Shown: one piece after another, positions 22,161 through 35,600 of the stretch
How the letters are laid out: each line of letters starts with the position of its first letter
Position numbering within the stretch: position 1 is the first letter of the stretch
Origin: Mytilinidion resinicola
Taxonomy: Eukaryota; Ascomycota; Dothideomycetes; Mytilinidiales; Mytilinidiaceae
Assembly: GCF_010093595.1 (NCBI RefSeq)
Contig: NW_022985442.1
Coordinates: 1,110,185 to 1,174,184 of the forward strand
Reading direction: 5' to 3'
Length of the DNA: 64,000 bases
Notes under the pieces: generated by a model
What the model saw: the letters and a program-made list of their open reading frames with translations, nothing else
What the model was told of the DNA's origin: nothing
Database searches by the model: none
Made by a program: the position numbers and the translations under genes

Positions 22161-25100
22161 CTGACTCCCAAGTCCTCCTTTTCCATGAAGCGGGGGTCTC
22201 AAGAACACGATGCCCAAGGCGAACTTTCAACTCCCCGGAGATAGGCGGTTTCCAGAGCTAGGATTCAATCAACGGCCGACTCAAGAAATCTTCAGTCAAC
22301 TGAGGCCTCTGCTGAATAAGGAAGCTGTCCCTTCAATCAAGGTTGAGAGGCGCCGTTCGTTGATTGGCTGACTGAATCCTCGCCCTGGTAGTCCTCTATC
22401 TAAGGTGGAGAGGCTGAAAGGTATCAGACCTTAACACTCCTCAGGATGACCCTCACTAATCCTCCACGAAGATGTCGAGAGCTTTCGAGTCTTTGCAGTG
22501 CTTGAGACCTTGCCCCTATTCGTGTTCGAGCATAGCTTCCCATGGCCCCATCCAAAGGCGGAGACACTGAAAGGTATGACGACGTCGAGGATCAGCCCCT
22601 TATCTAAGACAAGGGCGTTGGAGGTATCGAGTGCTTATGGTGTTTGAGGTAGGATTGGGGCGGTGGCTAAGAGGTGCTTCTATGTCGACGATGGAGAAGT
22701 TGGATGGGTTTGAGCCTCGGAGGCTCGTGGTGTTTAGGGAAGCCCCTGAGAGTGCTCTCGAGAGACTGTTGAGAAAGCGAGAGGTGTTCGAAGGATGTGT
22801 GTGGAGGGTGGAGGATAGGACGGTAAGGGTCGGAGATTCAGGGGAGTGGGAGCATGATCGTTGATGTCCCTGTTGGAGGGGGTTGGAGTGTAGACAAGGG
22901 AGTAAGCAGGTGTTATCGTAGGGGGAAGAGGATTGGATTGAGCTACGAAGGGGTATATATTAGACCGCGAGTAGCGGTGAATACGGGCTTGGGGAAGGAA
23001 GAGAGAGTTTGAAGTCTGAAGCGTGCTGAGGAAAGTACACCGAGTCGTGACGACTGCCGTTGAGCGTCGTAATGGCTGGCGTGTGCGTTGACGGAAAAGG
23101 AATGGAGAAAGAAAACCGAACAACTATGAGGAGAAGAAGGTGACCTTTTGTACACGGACGACGACGATGACTTTTGAGTAAGCCACAGATATTTGATGTT
23201 GATTTCCAGAGAATTATATGGTTGTACCAGAATTTCACAATTCTAGATGAGGGGAAATGTATCACGTAGAAAAGACTATCGTTGAAACATGGTCCACAAG
23301 ATGGGGAGCCCAAGGTACGGAAGCCAAAATGACGGCTCAAAGAGTCCTTGGAAATACAGTTACCCAATCATTACTAAACATGACTAGGCTCGAGGAACCC
23401 TGTAACCATTCTCCCGAGGACGCGTTCCCGCTTGACCAATCTCAGGTGGTACTGTGCCTGACGTTCATCAAAAGATTTCGATCTCCTACATTTGGCTCTA
23501 GATACGAAAGACAAGGTGGATTCAGAAAAGAGCATGCTCCCGACAATTGAAGTTTCGAAAAGAAGTAAGCTATTGGCAGTCCAGAAGATCCGATATCGGA
23601 GAGGGAACTATGTAGCGTTTGAGCTCTTTCTAGGCCGTTTTCGTGCTAACATTTTGCTGTGCCGGGAAGATTGGCACCAATGGTTTTATACACATCGATC
23701 CGCTCTTGCTTGAATGTTGATTGGTACGACAGAAGTCTGTCCGAAGCTTCCATCTCAAATTAGTTAGTGAGGAGGGTCTCAATCAGGTCCACACTCCTTG
23801 ATTAGTGCTGTTGATACTGACCGTGACGGGCGCATTGAAGCGTATTCATCCCGTCTTATAGACGGTCACTTAAACACGGAACACGCTACACTTTACAAAG
23901 CTACGTTTGTAGAAGACTGATTCAGCCTAATCATGAGCGGGTGTTGCATCGGTGTCCTTGAAATGATACCTCAAGGTCTGAAGACCAGGCGAGGATCAAA
24001 TGCTCTTGCATGCTAGCAAAACCGGTCGAAATACGGATAGAAGCTTCCGAGAGCTCATGGCCATGAACGAAATGGTGAGTAAATAACAAGCTGGGTCCTC
24101 AATTGCTACCAGAGAATCAGATTCGCATACTCAATTGCTACCAGAGGATCAGATTCGCGTACTCTAATGATTCTTACATATGAAGCAGTCCGTGTCTTGG
24201 GAGTTAGTCAAGTATTTGTCTTTCGGCCTGTGTTAAGCCTTGCAGAGTTGGTTCAAAGTCATTCCATCCTTCTAGAACAGCTAATTTGGGAGCATGTCCT
24301 GCGCTATCCGTCTCTGAAGACGTGTCGCTATCAAGTTAGATCACTCGGGTGGTTCGACAATGGACCACGTGTCTCTTGTTCATTCACCTGAAGCTTAGAC
24401 AGCCTATCGTAGGTGACTGCTCCGAACAATGTTCTATTCTTGGTGGGGAGTGTGCCCCGGTTGAATGGCGTTCTCAGGCAGGAATTGGTAGGTAGTCAGT
24501 CGATGGGGTCATGTGGAGTTTGTTTGAGTGGTTCGCATTGCTTAGTGAGAATTGTTGGGAACATCATCTATGAGGAAGTAAGTTCTGGAACATCTAAAGA
24601 TAGAGACACGAGAAATACACGTCAACTTTTGTGAGAATGTATAGTTTAAATACCTCGCCATCTCCTGCATGTTCTAAGAGAAGACCAAACATTGTACGCA
24701 GGTAGCTTCCGTTGCTTCGCCAAGTGAGTTGTAGCTTTTAATGAAGTCGTGACCCCACAACGGCGCAATCAAGTAGTAGCCATGGGCCCGATAATCCGGG
24801 CATCCAGCTATGTAACGATCGCATTCCGGCTTGTAGTGAAAGAAACATCTTTCCGTAGGAGGTATACAAGTCGATATGCGACATAGAAGCGTTGACTACA
24901 CTCAAATGGCGACGAGCGAAGTGATACTAGACAGTGAACCAACCTCAAGTGAGATCTCATGAATCTTAGACCACCCCAAGACGGCTAAGAGAGACGAAGA
25001 TGAAGGATCGATTCGCGGAATCTGAACTTGAAACCTCACTAGGCAACGTCTGATGGTATTGCAGTAGTGATGCCACGAACAAGGGAAAAGTAATATGTGC

Positions 25101-26641
25101 AGAGCACGAAAGAGAAAGTTTGAAGGAGCGCGAGCGTTTGGGCCTGCTCTTTCACTGCGCATACAAACGATGTTAATCTAGGATGAAGTCAAGAGGGTGG
25201 TCCTTTCATTTGGCGCGTGTTGGGGCGCAGCGGTCGGGGGGGCTTTTAGTGCGCCGGACCCGCCAAATTTGATGGGATATAATGGCGAACAAAGACTTGT
25301 TTTCAAAGTGCAGGGCAGATCTCTAAAACTACTTGCATTTCTCGAAGAACGCTCATCCTGCTCATCCTGCATACGGTTGTTGGTACCTTTACGGGGGATA
25401 GGTGCTTGTCTAGGGCGTTGCTAGCATAGTCGGACCTCTGCGCCTGGGGCAAAATTGAATGATTAACCAGCGTCCCAGAACGTCACCTCGTGAAGGCAAG
25501 AGTGTCCAAGCAAGCTGAAACAAGGAAAGTTCAAAGATGAGTTATTGTTGGCCGAAGGATCAAGCAATTCTGTTAAATTTTGATTATATACCCTTTTGAG
25601 GGGAGCATGAACACTTACCTCTGGTGCGTGAAGCAAGCGAGCCAAAGAATATCTACAGAACGCATGACTAACCCATCTTAAAAAGGCTTCGCGGTTCTCA
25701 AGCTTTTTGTACTGAAATTTGGAGCAGCTGGTTACGTTATTGTAGTTATTTGGTATGAGGGGTATTTTTAGGAGGGCATGAGGTCGTATCAAACTTCGTG
25801 GGACCTGCTTCGCGTGGCGTAGCTTGAGGCTAACGATAGAATACGAAGGCGCTCGACTTTAGTGTTGCATAACCGAAGTAGTGCGAAGATGCTTTGAACT
25901 TCCGTACACTGCATCCGCATTCTAAAATAAAAGGACGTCTAGCTAGAAGAATAGAGAAATATATGCTCAAGAAATTTCGAGTGTTTTTCCCTAATTTATT
26001 TGGCCTCGTGGTGGGTGCTGGATGTTGATAGAATGATTACACGGTTTTGGTTATGCACCACTAAAAACGAGCTCCTTCGCAAGAGGCCAAGCGTCCAGAA
26101 ACACGTGATACTACCGAGATATATATATATATATACATCAGCCTCGTTCCAGGCTTATCCAACACCTCTCAACTACTGTATCACGTTATAATTCCAGGTT
26201 CTAGCATCATGATGTAATGTTTAGGTTCCCAGTCCTGCTGTATGTCGCGTAGATCCGGTCATATTCTTTCAATCCTACAGGAAACTAGTGCGGCTAACAA
26301 ATCTCAGAAATTAATTTCCACACCCATTCCCCTTGCCGCTGTCACACTTCAATTTGTCACCTTTAGTCGCTCAATAAGCTGTTATAGCTTTATAGAAGCT
26401 ATCTATACTCTTGAATTTTTAAACCTGGAAGCTCTACCTCGGACACACGCTCGGTCGCACTGAAATCATGCTCCTCGGAACATGTCAGATTACTGGAGAT
26501 TGAACAAAGAACAACCAGACCAGCCCCCTCAACATCCTTTCCAATAGCACACGTAGTGTACCCAATCTTTATCCACCAATCGTGTTTGAGAAAGTGAATC
26601 GGGTTCATGAAAAGAAAGGATGGGAAGAAAATTGCGAATTT
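22161..26641. other. Gene-poor region with decayed repeats
   Basis: No gene could be supported over about 4.5 kb on either strand. Open frames are short, scattered and without family features. Weakly similar segments recur at 22338, 22395 and 22552 (sharing AAGGTGGAGAGG-like and CTGAAAGGTAT strings), suggesting an old, diverged local repeat. A 2x32-bp tandem duplication lies at 24098 and a short (AT)n tract at about 26120. With the broken HET gene next door, this looks like a degenerating segment. Confidence 0.4.
24098..24161. repeat. Two tandem 32-bp units
   Basis: The 32-base unit beginning CTCAATTGCTACCAGAG at 24098 repeats directly at 24130 with only two differences, both A-to-G. It lies in the gene-poor region. 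Confidence 0.85.
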
Positions 26642-28781
26642 CTAGCCAATGATCATCTCCATTTCGACGGGATCGGGTCCTTGGATAACTTTTAGGTCTT
26701 GTGTTTCCGCAGAATCTCTCATAGTGACGTAAAAGAGACAGGAGTAGGAATAGCAGGGTATGGTCCCATCTACAGCATGGCCAGCGTCCCAAAGAACCCC
26801 TACAGCCTTCAGGGAGTCCGCTGTACCTCTTGGAGCTCTCTTGAGCACGATGGTGTCAAAAGAGCAAGCCTTAAATCCCCAACGAAGGATGTACAACCGC
26901 ATGCTCGGTGTCTGAACGGTAAATCTGAACATTTCCTCCGGAAGCTGATAGCTTTCTCCAAACTCCAAGAGCCTAATCGCGAGATAATGTGCGTGAATGC
27001 CTCTGTCGCTTATCGATGCGTCCGGCTGGCTATGTCCATCAAAGCCATCAGATACACGGGACCATAAACGAACGTGGAGCAAATCTGAATCCTGGATATG
27101 CAAGCTTGTCACCTCTGTTGAAAAGTATGCTGTGGTGGACCCTGCTAATCATGAGCCATATGCTCTTTATGGTCTCATCATCCTGTAGGGAGGTATCTAG
27201 ATAGTCTTGTGTGACATAATTCATGTCTAAACCTGCGATTGTTGCGATTACGAGTGCTTCGTCTCTCCGGACACTGCTTGATCGATCCTGGAGCATCATC
27301 AGCTTGAACGTGAAATTCGTTGAATCGGTACATCCGAGACGACGTAGCTCCCATAACAAGGTCTCAACTAGGTTTGATTGATCTTTCAGTGACTCACTCA
27401 GATCTTGCACTTTAATAGTGCGAACTTTGAAGGCAGCGTAGAGCTGTTTAACTAGAATAGCTTCTTGAAATGTCCAAAGGCGCCGGTTCCAGTCACAAGT
27501 CAAAAATCTTATGGCAAGCGCGTGCCAGGTTGAGGTTTCGGTCGACAAAGACAGCAGATCCTGGTCGATCGAGACTACAGCTGCAGCATTACGGTAGATG
27601 CTCTCCATCATCGATATTGACTTCATCTTCAGCCCCTCGTCTCGAGGAATGCAAAGTGAATCCAACCAAATCCAATCATGACTGGCCAGGCAATTTATTG
27701 ATAAATGATTGCAGTCTACATCTTGCCAATCCATCATCGGCACCACTTCCTGCTCCGTGAGACCAGACGTGAGAGACTGCGACATATTGGAGACTCCTTG
27801 AGTAGAGTCGCACGGCGTCGCTTGGGTTGCTTCGTGTGTCAATGAGAGTAGGAATGTGTAGGACAAAGTAATTGTCAGTATCTAGAGCGTTTCGAATACT
27901 TGGGATCGAAATTTTTATCCAGTCGCATTTGCAATCGTCCTTCATATGGCGAGCTTGGAATGTCGAAGTTGACAAACTATTCGTACTGCAAGCGCCAGGA
28001 GTGCAGTGGTCGTGTCGATTTTCTTGCACGCTACTGTCATCCTGCAGAACGCAAGCATATTCAAGCTCACTGATCCCCCATGTTCTGAGCCTTGTGTATA
28101 GTGAGGGGCAAATACTGCTTGCTTTCAGTCGACTCAGGTAGAAGTCGTCGTCGACAACTAACTGACCCATTTGATCAAGCTGCCTGTCGATGCCCATGGC
28201 CTCGAAAGTTCTATTTAGCGTGCTAAGAATGTCTTCAATTAGAAATGCTTGGCGACAAAGAACTCTAATAGTAGAATCGCGGGATTTAGCGTCTCTGAAA
28301 CCGGCCTTCAGAAGCACACACCATTGGCATAGAGTTCGATACTCTCTGCGCAGTGTGCATGCCATTCCAGCGAAGATGATGTTATCGGCTGTGTTTCCGA
28401 GTCGGTATACCTCTGCAAAATAGTCCTCGATGATGGGTCTTAGAGCAGTGAAGGACAGGCCCTTCCGGGGCTTCAAAGACGTAGTCGTTGAATGTAAGTG
28501 ATGTATAAAAAACGCCCTCTAATAGCCCAAAGAAAAGCATGCTCTGAAGTCTGGCCAACGCCGCTCCGTCAGACAAGGCCTCCCTGTTGGGGACTTGAAG
28601 CTGAGTACGTTCTTATGCACTCCAGCCTTGGGATTCGGCGTATGCGTCAGCGCCAGGGTATGGGTCGGCACTGCTCGCTCTAGGTTCTTCGGGGCTTCGA
28701 TGCTGGTATCCAAGCCATGGACAAGGAATGATGTTGGCGCCGTACAGTTCAAGCCCACGCTCGTCCAGCAGGTGCTGCATG
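26642..28781 (-). pseudogene. Broken heterokaryon-incompatibility (HET) domain gene
   Basis: HET-domain proteins trigger incompatibility and cell death after fusion of unlike hyphae. The HET core is visible: YVAVSHVWSHGAG in one frame, then WIWLDSLCIPRDEG and RRLWTFQEAIL in the next. The reading frame changes three times within conserved stretches: near 28475 (between FNDYV and LKPRKGLSF), near 27678 (between KLPGQS and WIWLDSLC) and near 27060 (between RFAPRSFM and SRVSDGF). Each change is a +1 step, equal to one inserted base, and no intron of usable length fits at any of them. A TAG at 26644-26642 ends the last frame, although the same frame stays open again to 26399. The N-terminal limit (a possible ATG at 28781) is unsure. 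A decayed gene is the simplest reading; sequencing indels are the alternative. Confidence 0.75.
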
Positions 28782-29381
28782 GTGTTGCGAAGAAGCAGGT
28801 GATGGAAAACAGGTATTGATAGACCGTTTGATGATATAGAGCCAGATCATACATGAATAACCTATGTAGTGATGACGAAGAGAGCACAAGTGATGAGAGT
28901 AATCTTACAAGGCGGCAGTCAGCCATGCCTGACGCCTGGATTCCGGGCACGTGGCTAAACTCATTACAGTGAAAGTATGAAGCTTTTCTGCTATCATGAC
29001 AGTGAATGGAAGGCGGTTGCTGAGATTTCTACGTAGAGGATACATGCATGTCGTGTGACAAGGGGGCGTCACGGGCGTCAGAGCCCTGAAAAGTATAATA
29101 AGTGGTTTTGGTCCAAGGTGGTCCGAGCGGCAACCAGGGAACGCGTCTATTCTGCGGGTCACCTCTCCCAACTTTGAACCTTTCACCACCAAATTTGTGA
29201 CGCCCTCAGCACTCAGCATTTATCTTTTTTCACGCATTCATACGGACTCCTCTCTAGTTTTACAGAACCTTGCAATCAACTACGCAATGCAATCGCCCGT
29301 ATTCTAAATATCCACCACCAAACACGCGTTTTCCTCATCGCGGCGCGTGAAACCAGCGGCCATTGAGACGCATTCTCCGCC
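28782..29381. other. Divergent intergenic region before CDC45
   Basis: About 600 bases without a supported gene lie between the HET relic and CDC45. The CDC45 promoter should be here; no clear TATA element was noticed. Confidence 0.45.
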
Positions 29382-32008
29382 ATGTATCTCCCACGGGAAC
29401 TAATATCACAGCTCTACCTTCACCTCCTCCGAACGAACCATACTCTTTCACCACCTGTCCTTCTCCTCGTCGCTCTCGAACCCGACGCGCTTTGCGCATG
29501 TCGCATCCTGACCGCGCTCTTGAAACGCGATTATATACAACACAAAATCCAACCAATCGCCGGATATGGAGACCTTACCCGTGCTGGAGAAGAGCTGGTA
29601 CGACCGATGCGGACCATGGACGGAGGTAATGGTGGGGTCGTCATCTGTCTAGGTGTTGGAGGCATGGTGGACCTGGAGCACGAGCTTGGATTGGAAGTGG
29701 ACGAGAACGGAGAGGGTGGATTCGGAGGAGTAGAGATATGGCTTATGGACTCGAGACGACCTTGGAACTTGACCAACGCGTTTGGATCGCCTCTGTTTCC
29801 AGATCCGCAAACCGGTGAACTGGTGCGAGCCCAACCTGGATTAGATCAGGGTCGCATATCTCAAGCTTATAAACCAGGAAGAGGAGGAGTGGTGGTATTC
29901 GATGATGGGGACATCGAGGAAGAGCTTGCTGCGGAAAGAGCCGCGTACTGTAGTCTCGAGGAAATGCCTGAGCTCGGCGACGTGGATGACGCGATGGACG
30001 GTGCCGAATCCGAGATGGAAGACGACCCTCCCATCTCGGGTCAAGCGCCGAAAAAACGGAAATCGTGGGGAATGGATGAAGACGACAGTGACGATGACGA
30101 AGATGGTCCTCCAAGGCAAAAGCGAAGAAGTAACTCAGTATGTTACGCTGTTCGTTTGATCTGAAATAGTAAAACTAATAGCCTCAGTCATCTCCAATAC
30201 CCTCGTCTCCAGACCATGCAGAGCGTCCAGCGCGGCGTGGTCTTCTGACGCATCGTCTCGGCGGCTCTTCAGATTTCTCTAGGTCCGACTCTCCTCGCAG
30301 CCGATCCTCGTCTCCTGTCGTGCCAAAGGAGAAATCTACGCTGGTTCTGCGCAGGGAACTTATCAAACTACATGCAAAGCACAACAAGACTATTGAAGAG
30401 TACTACACCCTCGGCGCGTCCTACTCAGAGCCAGTCTCATCGATCGTCTATTCACTCGCTTCGGAACTCGGACGTGAAGACAACGACCTACTTTGGCTAG
30501 CAATCGTCGGTGTGAGCAGTCTTGAGCTATATGGTCGAACACAGAACGGTGTCAGCTTAAGTCCGCTTTCCACTGCCGGAGGCTCTTCAGGCTGGAATGG
30601 TGACCGAGGAGAACGGGTACGAAGTATTTTCCGTGACGAAGTACGTCGACTTAACCCGATCGATCTAAAAGACATAGCCCGCGAAACCAGTCTAGGAGAC
30701 TCTGGAGGCGTGATACCAACGCATGCAAGATCACCCACGGATATGTCAATACGATTGTCTCCTGAACCACGATTTCTTTTGATTCGACATTGGAGCCTGT
30801 ACGATAGCATGTTACATTCTCCCTACCTTTCGGCTCGACTGCACATCTGGAGTGATGCTGGACGACGTAGGCTCCATAAACTTCTTGCCAAAATGGGTGT
30901 GAGTCTCACACAATGCAAGCAAAACTATACGCACATGGATATGGAACTAAAACGCGGGCTTCGGGAACGACTCCTGAAGTTTGCTCCTGTCTATGGTCTT
31001 GACGGCCTCGTTCCACCACCTTCACAGCAGACAAAAGACGGGTGGGGCTTCGTACGATGTTGGGGCTGGAAAGCATGTCTCAGTGCAATAGACGCTGGGG
31101 TAGTCCTCGGTGCCATTCTCGAAGTCGGAGACGCGACAAGCTTTAAACAGACTAGCGAATTCGAGTCTCAAGACCGCGGCAGGAATGGTGCCTCCCAAAC
31201 AAACGGGCACGACGAAGTCGTAGAAGCTTCAGACACCGCTCAACAGCACATCTCGGCTCGTTTCTGGACGGCATACGATGCCATATCGTCGGTTGACCTG
31301 CTCGTATCTCATATTACCACCGCACAGCATCTCCACCGCGCTATCCTGCGCACAGGTACCAGCCTCATCGAAAAGAAACAGATACGCCATCTGCGTGCTT
31401 TCCGCATGGCTGTTGTCAAAGAAGGCCCCGATGTTCAACTCTTCACACATCCCGGTGCTCTCATCAAGCTCGCCTTGTGGGTTGCCGAAGCAATCGGCGA
31501 GCTCAACGGCGTCAAAGGGAGACGGAAAGGCGGCGAGCTTGTCGTAGCAGGACTAGACGAGGCACGTGGCCTTTACGTAGTCGTCGGGCTCGGGAGTGGA
31601 GGAGGTATTGGACCAACCAAAGATCAAGAGAAGAAGAAAGAAGACAAGCGAAAGGCCAAAGCGAGCAAAAAGGAGGCAAAAGAGCTGGAAAAGGAGAGGA
31701 AGCGACAAGCACGGATTGATCGCAACCTCGCCGCCGGCCTCGACGAAGACGAGATCGAGGACGATACCGAGGACGAAGAGGAAGACGACGAAAGCGATCT
31801 CAGTGATGACGAGGACGGGCCTGAGGCTGAGGAGAGGAAACGGCGGGGCTACGGGAGAAATCGCTTCGGACTGGCGTTCAACGAGGTCGTTAATGAGACG
31901 AGGGCGCGAGTTAAGATCGATAGCTTTGAGCATTGCGTTGTTGAGGTGAAGAAGGAAGATCTTAGCGGGTTTTTGGAAAGCTTGAGCATGAAGGCTGTGG
32001 TTGGGTGA
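29382..32008 (+). CDS. CDC45: CDC45 replication initiation factor (two exons)
   Basis: Cdc45 joins Mcm2-7 and GINS to form the CMG replicative helicase in the nucleus and is essential for origin firing and fork progress. Exon 1 is 29382-30137 and exon 2 is 30188-32008, with a 50-bp intron (GTATGT to CTCAG), giving 858 residues. The N-terminus MYLPRELISQLYLHLL begins the DHH-like fold. An acidic, Lys-rich loop follows (around residues 190-260), then the EYYTLGASYSEPVSSIVYSL segment. The C-terminal ending VKIDSFEHCVVEVKKEDLSG is the hallmark of the family. A second charged insert, Lys/Glu-rich then Asp/Glu-rich, precedes it. Length and order of blocks are normal for filamentous fungi. It converges with the kinase gene to its right. 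Confidence 0.96.
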
Positions 32009-32622
32009 TCACAGGGTGAGGGGAACTGGGTCATTGCGGGCATGAAGCGTGGGATTCGGGCGTGCATAGCATTGCGGCTGGCGTTTTAGGAAGGCTGAGC
32101 TACTGTGCTTTTTGGGTATGTTGGGTGTAAAGTCTCGCGATAGTTTTATACACTCTAGTTACTACTCCTTGTCTATTCTACGCTTTCTCTACTGTGTTTT
32201 ATAATACTCGAGATTTCACTCGCTGATAGGTAGAATTGTAGAGCCGAGGCATGAAATGATGATAGCGAACGTGCTGCGAATAACAACCTTCCCTCGATTC
32301 TTCCCCAAGCCCCTCGGAGTATTTCTGGAAAGACGAGACGTTCACGTGATTCCTTGCCCATGCTGATGTGGGAAGTCTTGGCAATCCGAAAAGCGTCAAT
32401 CTGGAGGATATCAAAGGGCGCCAACAGCTAATTTACCCTCGAATTTTCAGGTTGCTGTCAAGAGAGTGGAATCCAGGCTCGAACCTAATGTTCCGTCCCG
32501 GAAATCGAGAATTAGGCCTGTGCTCGAGGCGCTTTGACACATCAGTCACGACAGTGAAGGACCCCTGACCACACAACCCAAGTCAAATACAAGAGCCTAA
32601 TTCGCAAACTTATGGAGTTCTG
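32009..32622. other. Convergent 3' regions of CDC45 and the kinase gene
   Basis: About 610 bases with no supported gene between two convergent stop codons. Small minus-strand frames at 32173-32424 show no features. Confidence 0.5.
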
Positions 32623-35600
32623 TTACCCGTGACGTCGATACTGAGGGGCCCACGCCGTCTCCATATGATCTCTCTCGTCAATTGGTGTCTCCGGCCCATA
32701 TAGTTTCCGTGGAGTCTTGGGTATGAAACCCATTAGGTTCCATGGAATCGTGGGGATGAAGTCCATTAGGTTCCATCTAGAAGGCTGAGCGCGGCGCAGT
32801 TGATACTACATATTCATACGCATTAGGAAACTTTATGTACGCAATGATATGGTAATGAACCGGATTACGTGCATCTAGACTTACCATTCTGGCTGACTCT
32901 TCGCAAGACCGTTTGAGTAATTGAAGTTTTCTTTGGATTTCCTTCAGTGTGTCAAACGTGTTGTGAATGTCTCGGAGTATGAGTTGAGCACGTCGCTCCG
33001 AGAAGTCAAATTCCGATCTTAGAGAGCCCCGAGAGGTGGATTTGTAAAAGTACGCAATGTCTCCGTTGTCAAGATCTCTAAATCTTTCCCAAGTCTGGGT
33101 CGTTGCGGTGAGAACTTCCAAAAGTTGGCTTAAGAGCGTTATCACCCTAAGGATCCAGTCAAAACAATCCTTTCCATTATTTGTCCGGCGTTCTTGCTGA
33201 ACTCCGAGATGTGGAAAAAAGTCGGGATGGCGATATCGCTATTGCGAATGTCAACTACCGTTAATGGGAGGGCAGGACTGTACGTACGTAAGTATTGATT
33301 CTGGATTCGACCGCACTCGCTAAATTTTCCCATTCTTCCAGAACATTCTTCCCACGCTCTTCGAGTGTCCTAAGAAAGTAGTCTCTCAGGTCCCAAAGTG
33401 GTAAATTGGCATCCGTATTACAGATGATTGGGTCCTCTTGAAAACCCTCGTAGGAACAGTCTTCTTCCTCCATTTCTTCGTCATCAAGGTCTCGATCCAC
33501 AAAAGCATATGCAATCCAACGTCGGTTGTCCGAGCCACAGATCACAAGCGAGAATCGTGATTTGGATATGCCAATCATCGGCTCAGGTTGCGGGTTTGAC
33601 GTTTGCGGGGTTAGGAACGATATATCGATGCACTGTCTTCTTGGTATATCTCGAATATATGGCATGGGCATTGGATAAGTTATGAGCGCAAAGAAGGGAA
33701 TATGCAGTTCCATGTGGAAGTAGGGATATCTCCCAAAGCCCTATATCATAAAATAGTAACATCCCCGTTAGTAAAATATACTTCATCTTTTAAAGTATAT
33801 TGACAGAGCATTAGAAGCGCTTACAGGCATCTTTATCCTTATTGATGTTTCCAGTGCTAGGTGCTTCCTGATAGCATCTCTTAGGGAGGTGACTTGGTGG
33901 AATGCTGCGGTCTCTGCCAGCGCGATTATGAAATTAGGATCCAAATTTGGTATATAGCTAAGCGATACAAATTAATTAGGTGGCTTACGTCAGATCGGGA
34001 GAAGTTCCTCTTACATCAAGCGTCGGTCCGCCTCTGGTAAATGTGGGTTGTTGAATCTCTAAACATACATTGGTTAGGCTTTGTATGAGACTGATGTGTT
34101 ATGATTTGCTCTTTACCGGTTTTTGCAAGTGCTGGAGGAGCCCAGTCGCCGTTAACGGGTTCCGGCATTTTCTGACCTGTCCACCTCTTGCTTCGTCACT
34201 TGTTTGACGTAGAAGGCTCCTATCATCCACCCACGCGACCCGTCTTCCTCCCGCTGCTCCTAACCCATGTTCAACATCATAAAGATGGACATCTTGGCAG
34301 AACTGTATCACTTCGTCAAAATTGCATGAAGGTACAGCGTACTCAAAGTCGTCTAAGCCTAGGAAAATTGTAACGCTATTGGTTCGGTATCCACGAGAGT
34401 TCTCTTCCTGACAATGCAGGATTCTGTGTCACGGGGAATCCGGTCATTGGAAAACACAGGGTCCCACTCTTTGGTAAGGTAGTTGCTGGGTGGACCAGGA
34501 GAGGTGTTCTTGAAAGCGGGGATTGCCTCTTCCCAGAGTTCGGAAAGCATTCTGTCAGCAGCTCCAGAGGCCCTTGCATGACCTTTGACCAAATTGTTAT
34601 CGGCTACCATATCCAAAATTTGGGACAAGTCTGAAGTGCCTTCAGCCTTGTCGCTCGGTATAGAAGGCTCTACAGTTTCTGTAGACTGCTTTGATGGAGT
34701 TATCATTTGGGAACCTGAGCAACAGGAGTGAACGAATGAACATCGGGCCAACACATCATACTCGGTTGGCAGAGTATCGATAGCCTTCAGCACGGATATA
34801 ATTTCTGCCGCCTTGGGGCGATCTTTTGGCACTTTTGAAAGAGTTTCCTTGATCAAGGCAGCTAGAACCCGTAGTTTCATTGAACGACATTCTCTCAACA
34901 GATTTGTCCATCCATTCAGATTTCCGAGATTGGCCTGGAAGGAGCAATCGCCATCGCTCCGGAGTCCTTCCAGTTGCTGTAAAGGGAGCCGAGCGATACC
35001 ATACGCCATTTGTAGATACGTACATCCCAGGCTAAAGATGTCCTCTGACCGGCCAGTAGGTTGCATCTGAGCTCTTTCTGGTGAATGGTATTTCCTGTTG
35101 ATGGTTTCTCCATTGACCGAAACACTAGTGCTTAGATTTGAGATGTCTTTGGACCACCCAAAATCGGTTACCCATAGTCCGTCGCGCGAGATGAGGATCT
35201 GATCGGGCTTCAAGTCTCGGTGCCTGATCTTATTGATGTGAAGGTAATCAATTGCGTGAGCAATGCAGCCAAAGGCGGTACATAGTCGCCTGATCATGGC
35301 ATCATAGATTTCGGCCGGGGAATTCGAGAGCTGTTCTTGATGAGGGATGAGGGTAGCCAAGAATCTGCAAGTCTCCTTTTCTTCGTCATCAAGTTCCAGC
35401 TGGGTATAGGTTGCTACTAGTTTCCTCAGTTTATCCAGTTCCAGAAGGAATACTCCAAGGTCGCAACGGGCTACCGGCCAGATCAATAAGCCCACTTCGT
35501 GGATGCCTCCAGCCTTGCTACGACGAACGTACGATCCCACAAGTTCCACAATGTGCTGGTGCCGTCGCATCTCACTTAAGATCTTTATCTCGTTAAGTTG

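Noticed and set aside
33142..33333. Apparent frameshift in the unnamed domain downstream of the kinase
   Set aside because: Reading from the CAATAG acceptor at 33239 in the phase set by the previous exon gives HPDFFPHLGVQQERR and then runs straight into the next frame, so the gene is intact here.
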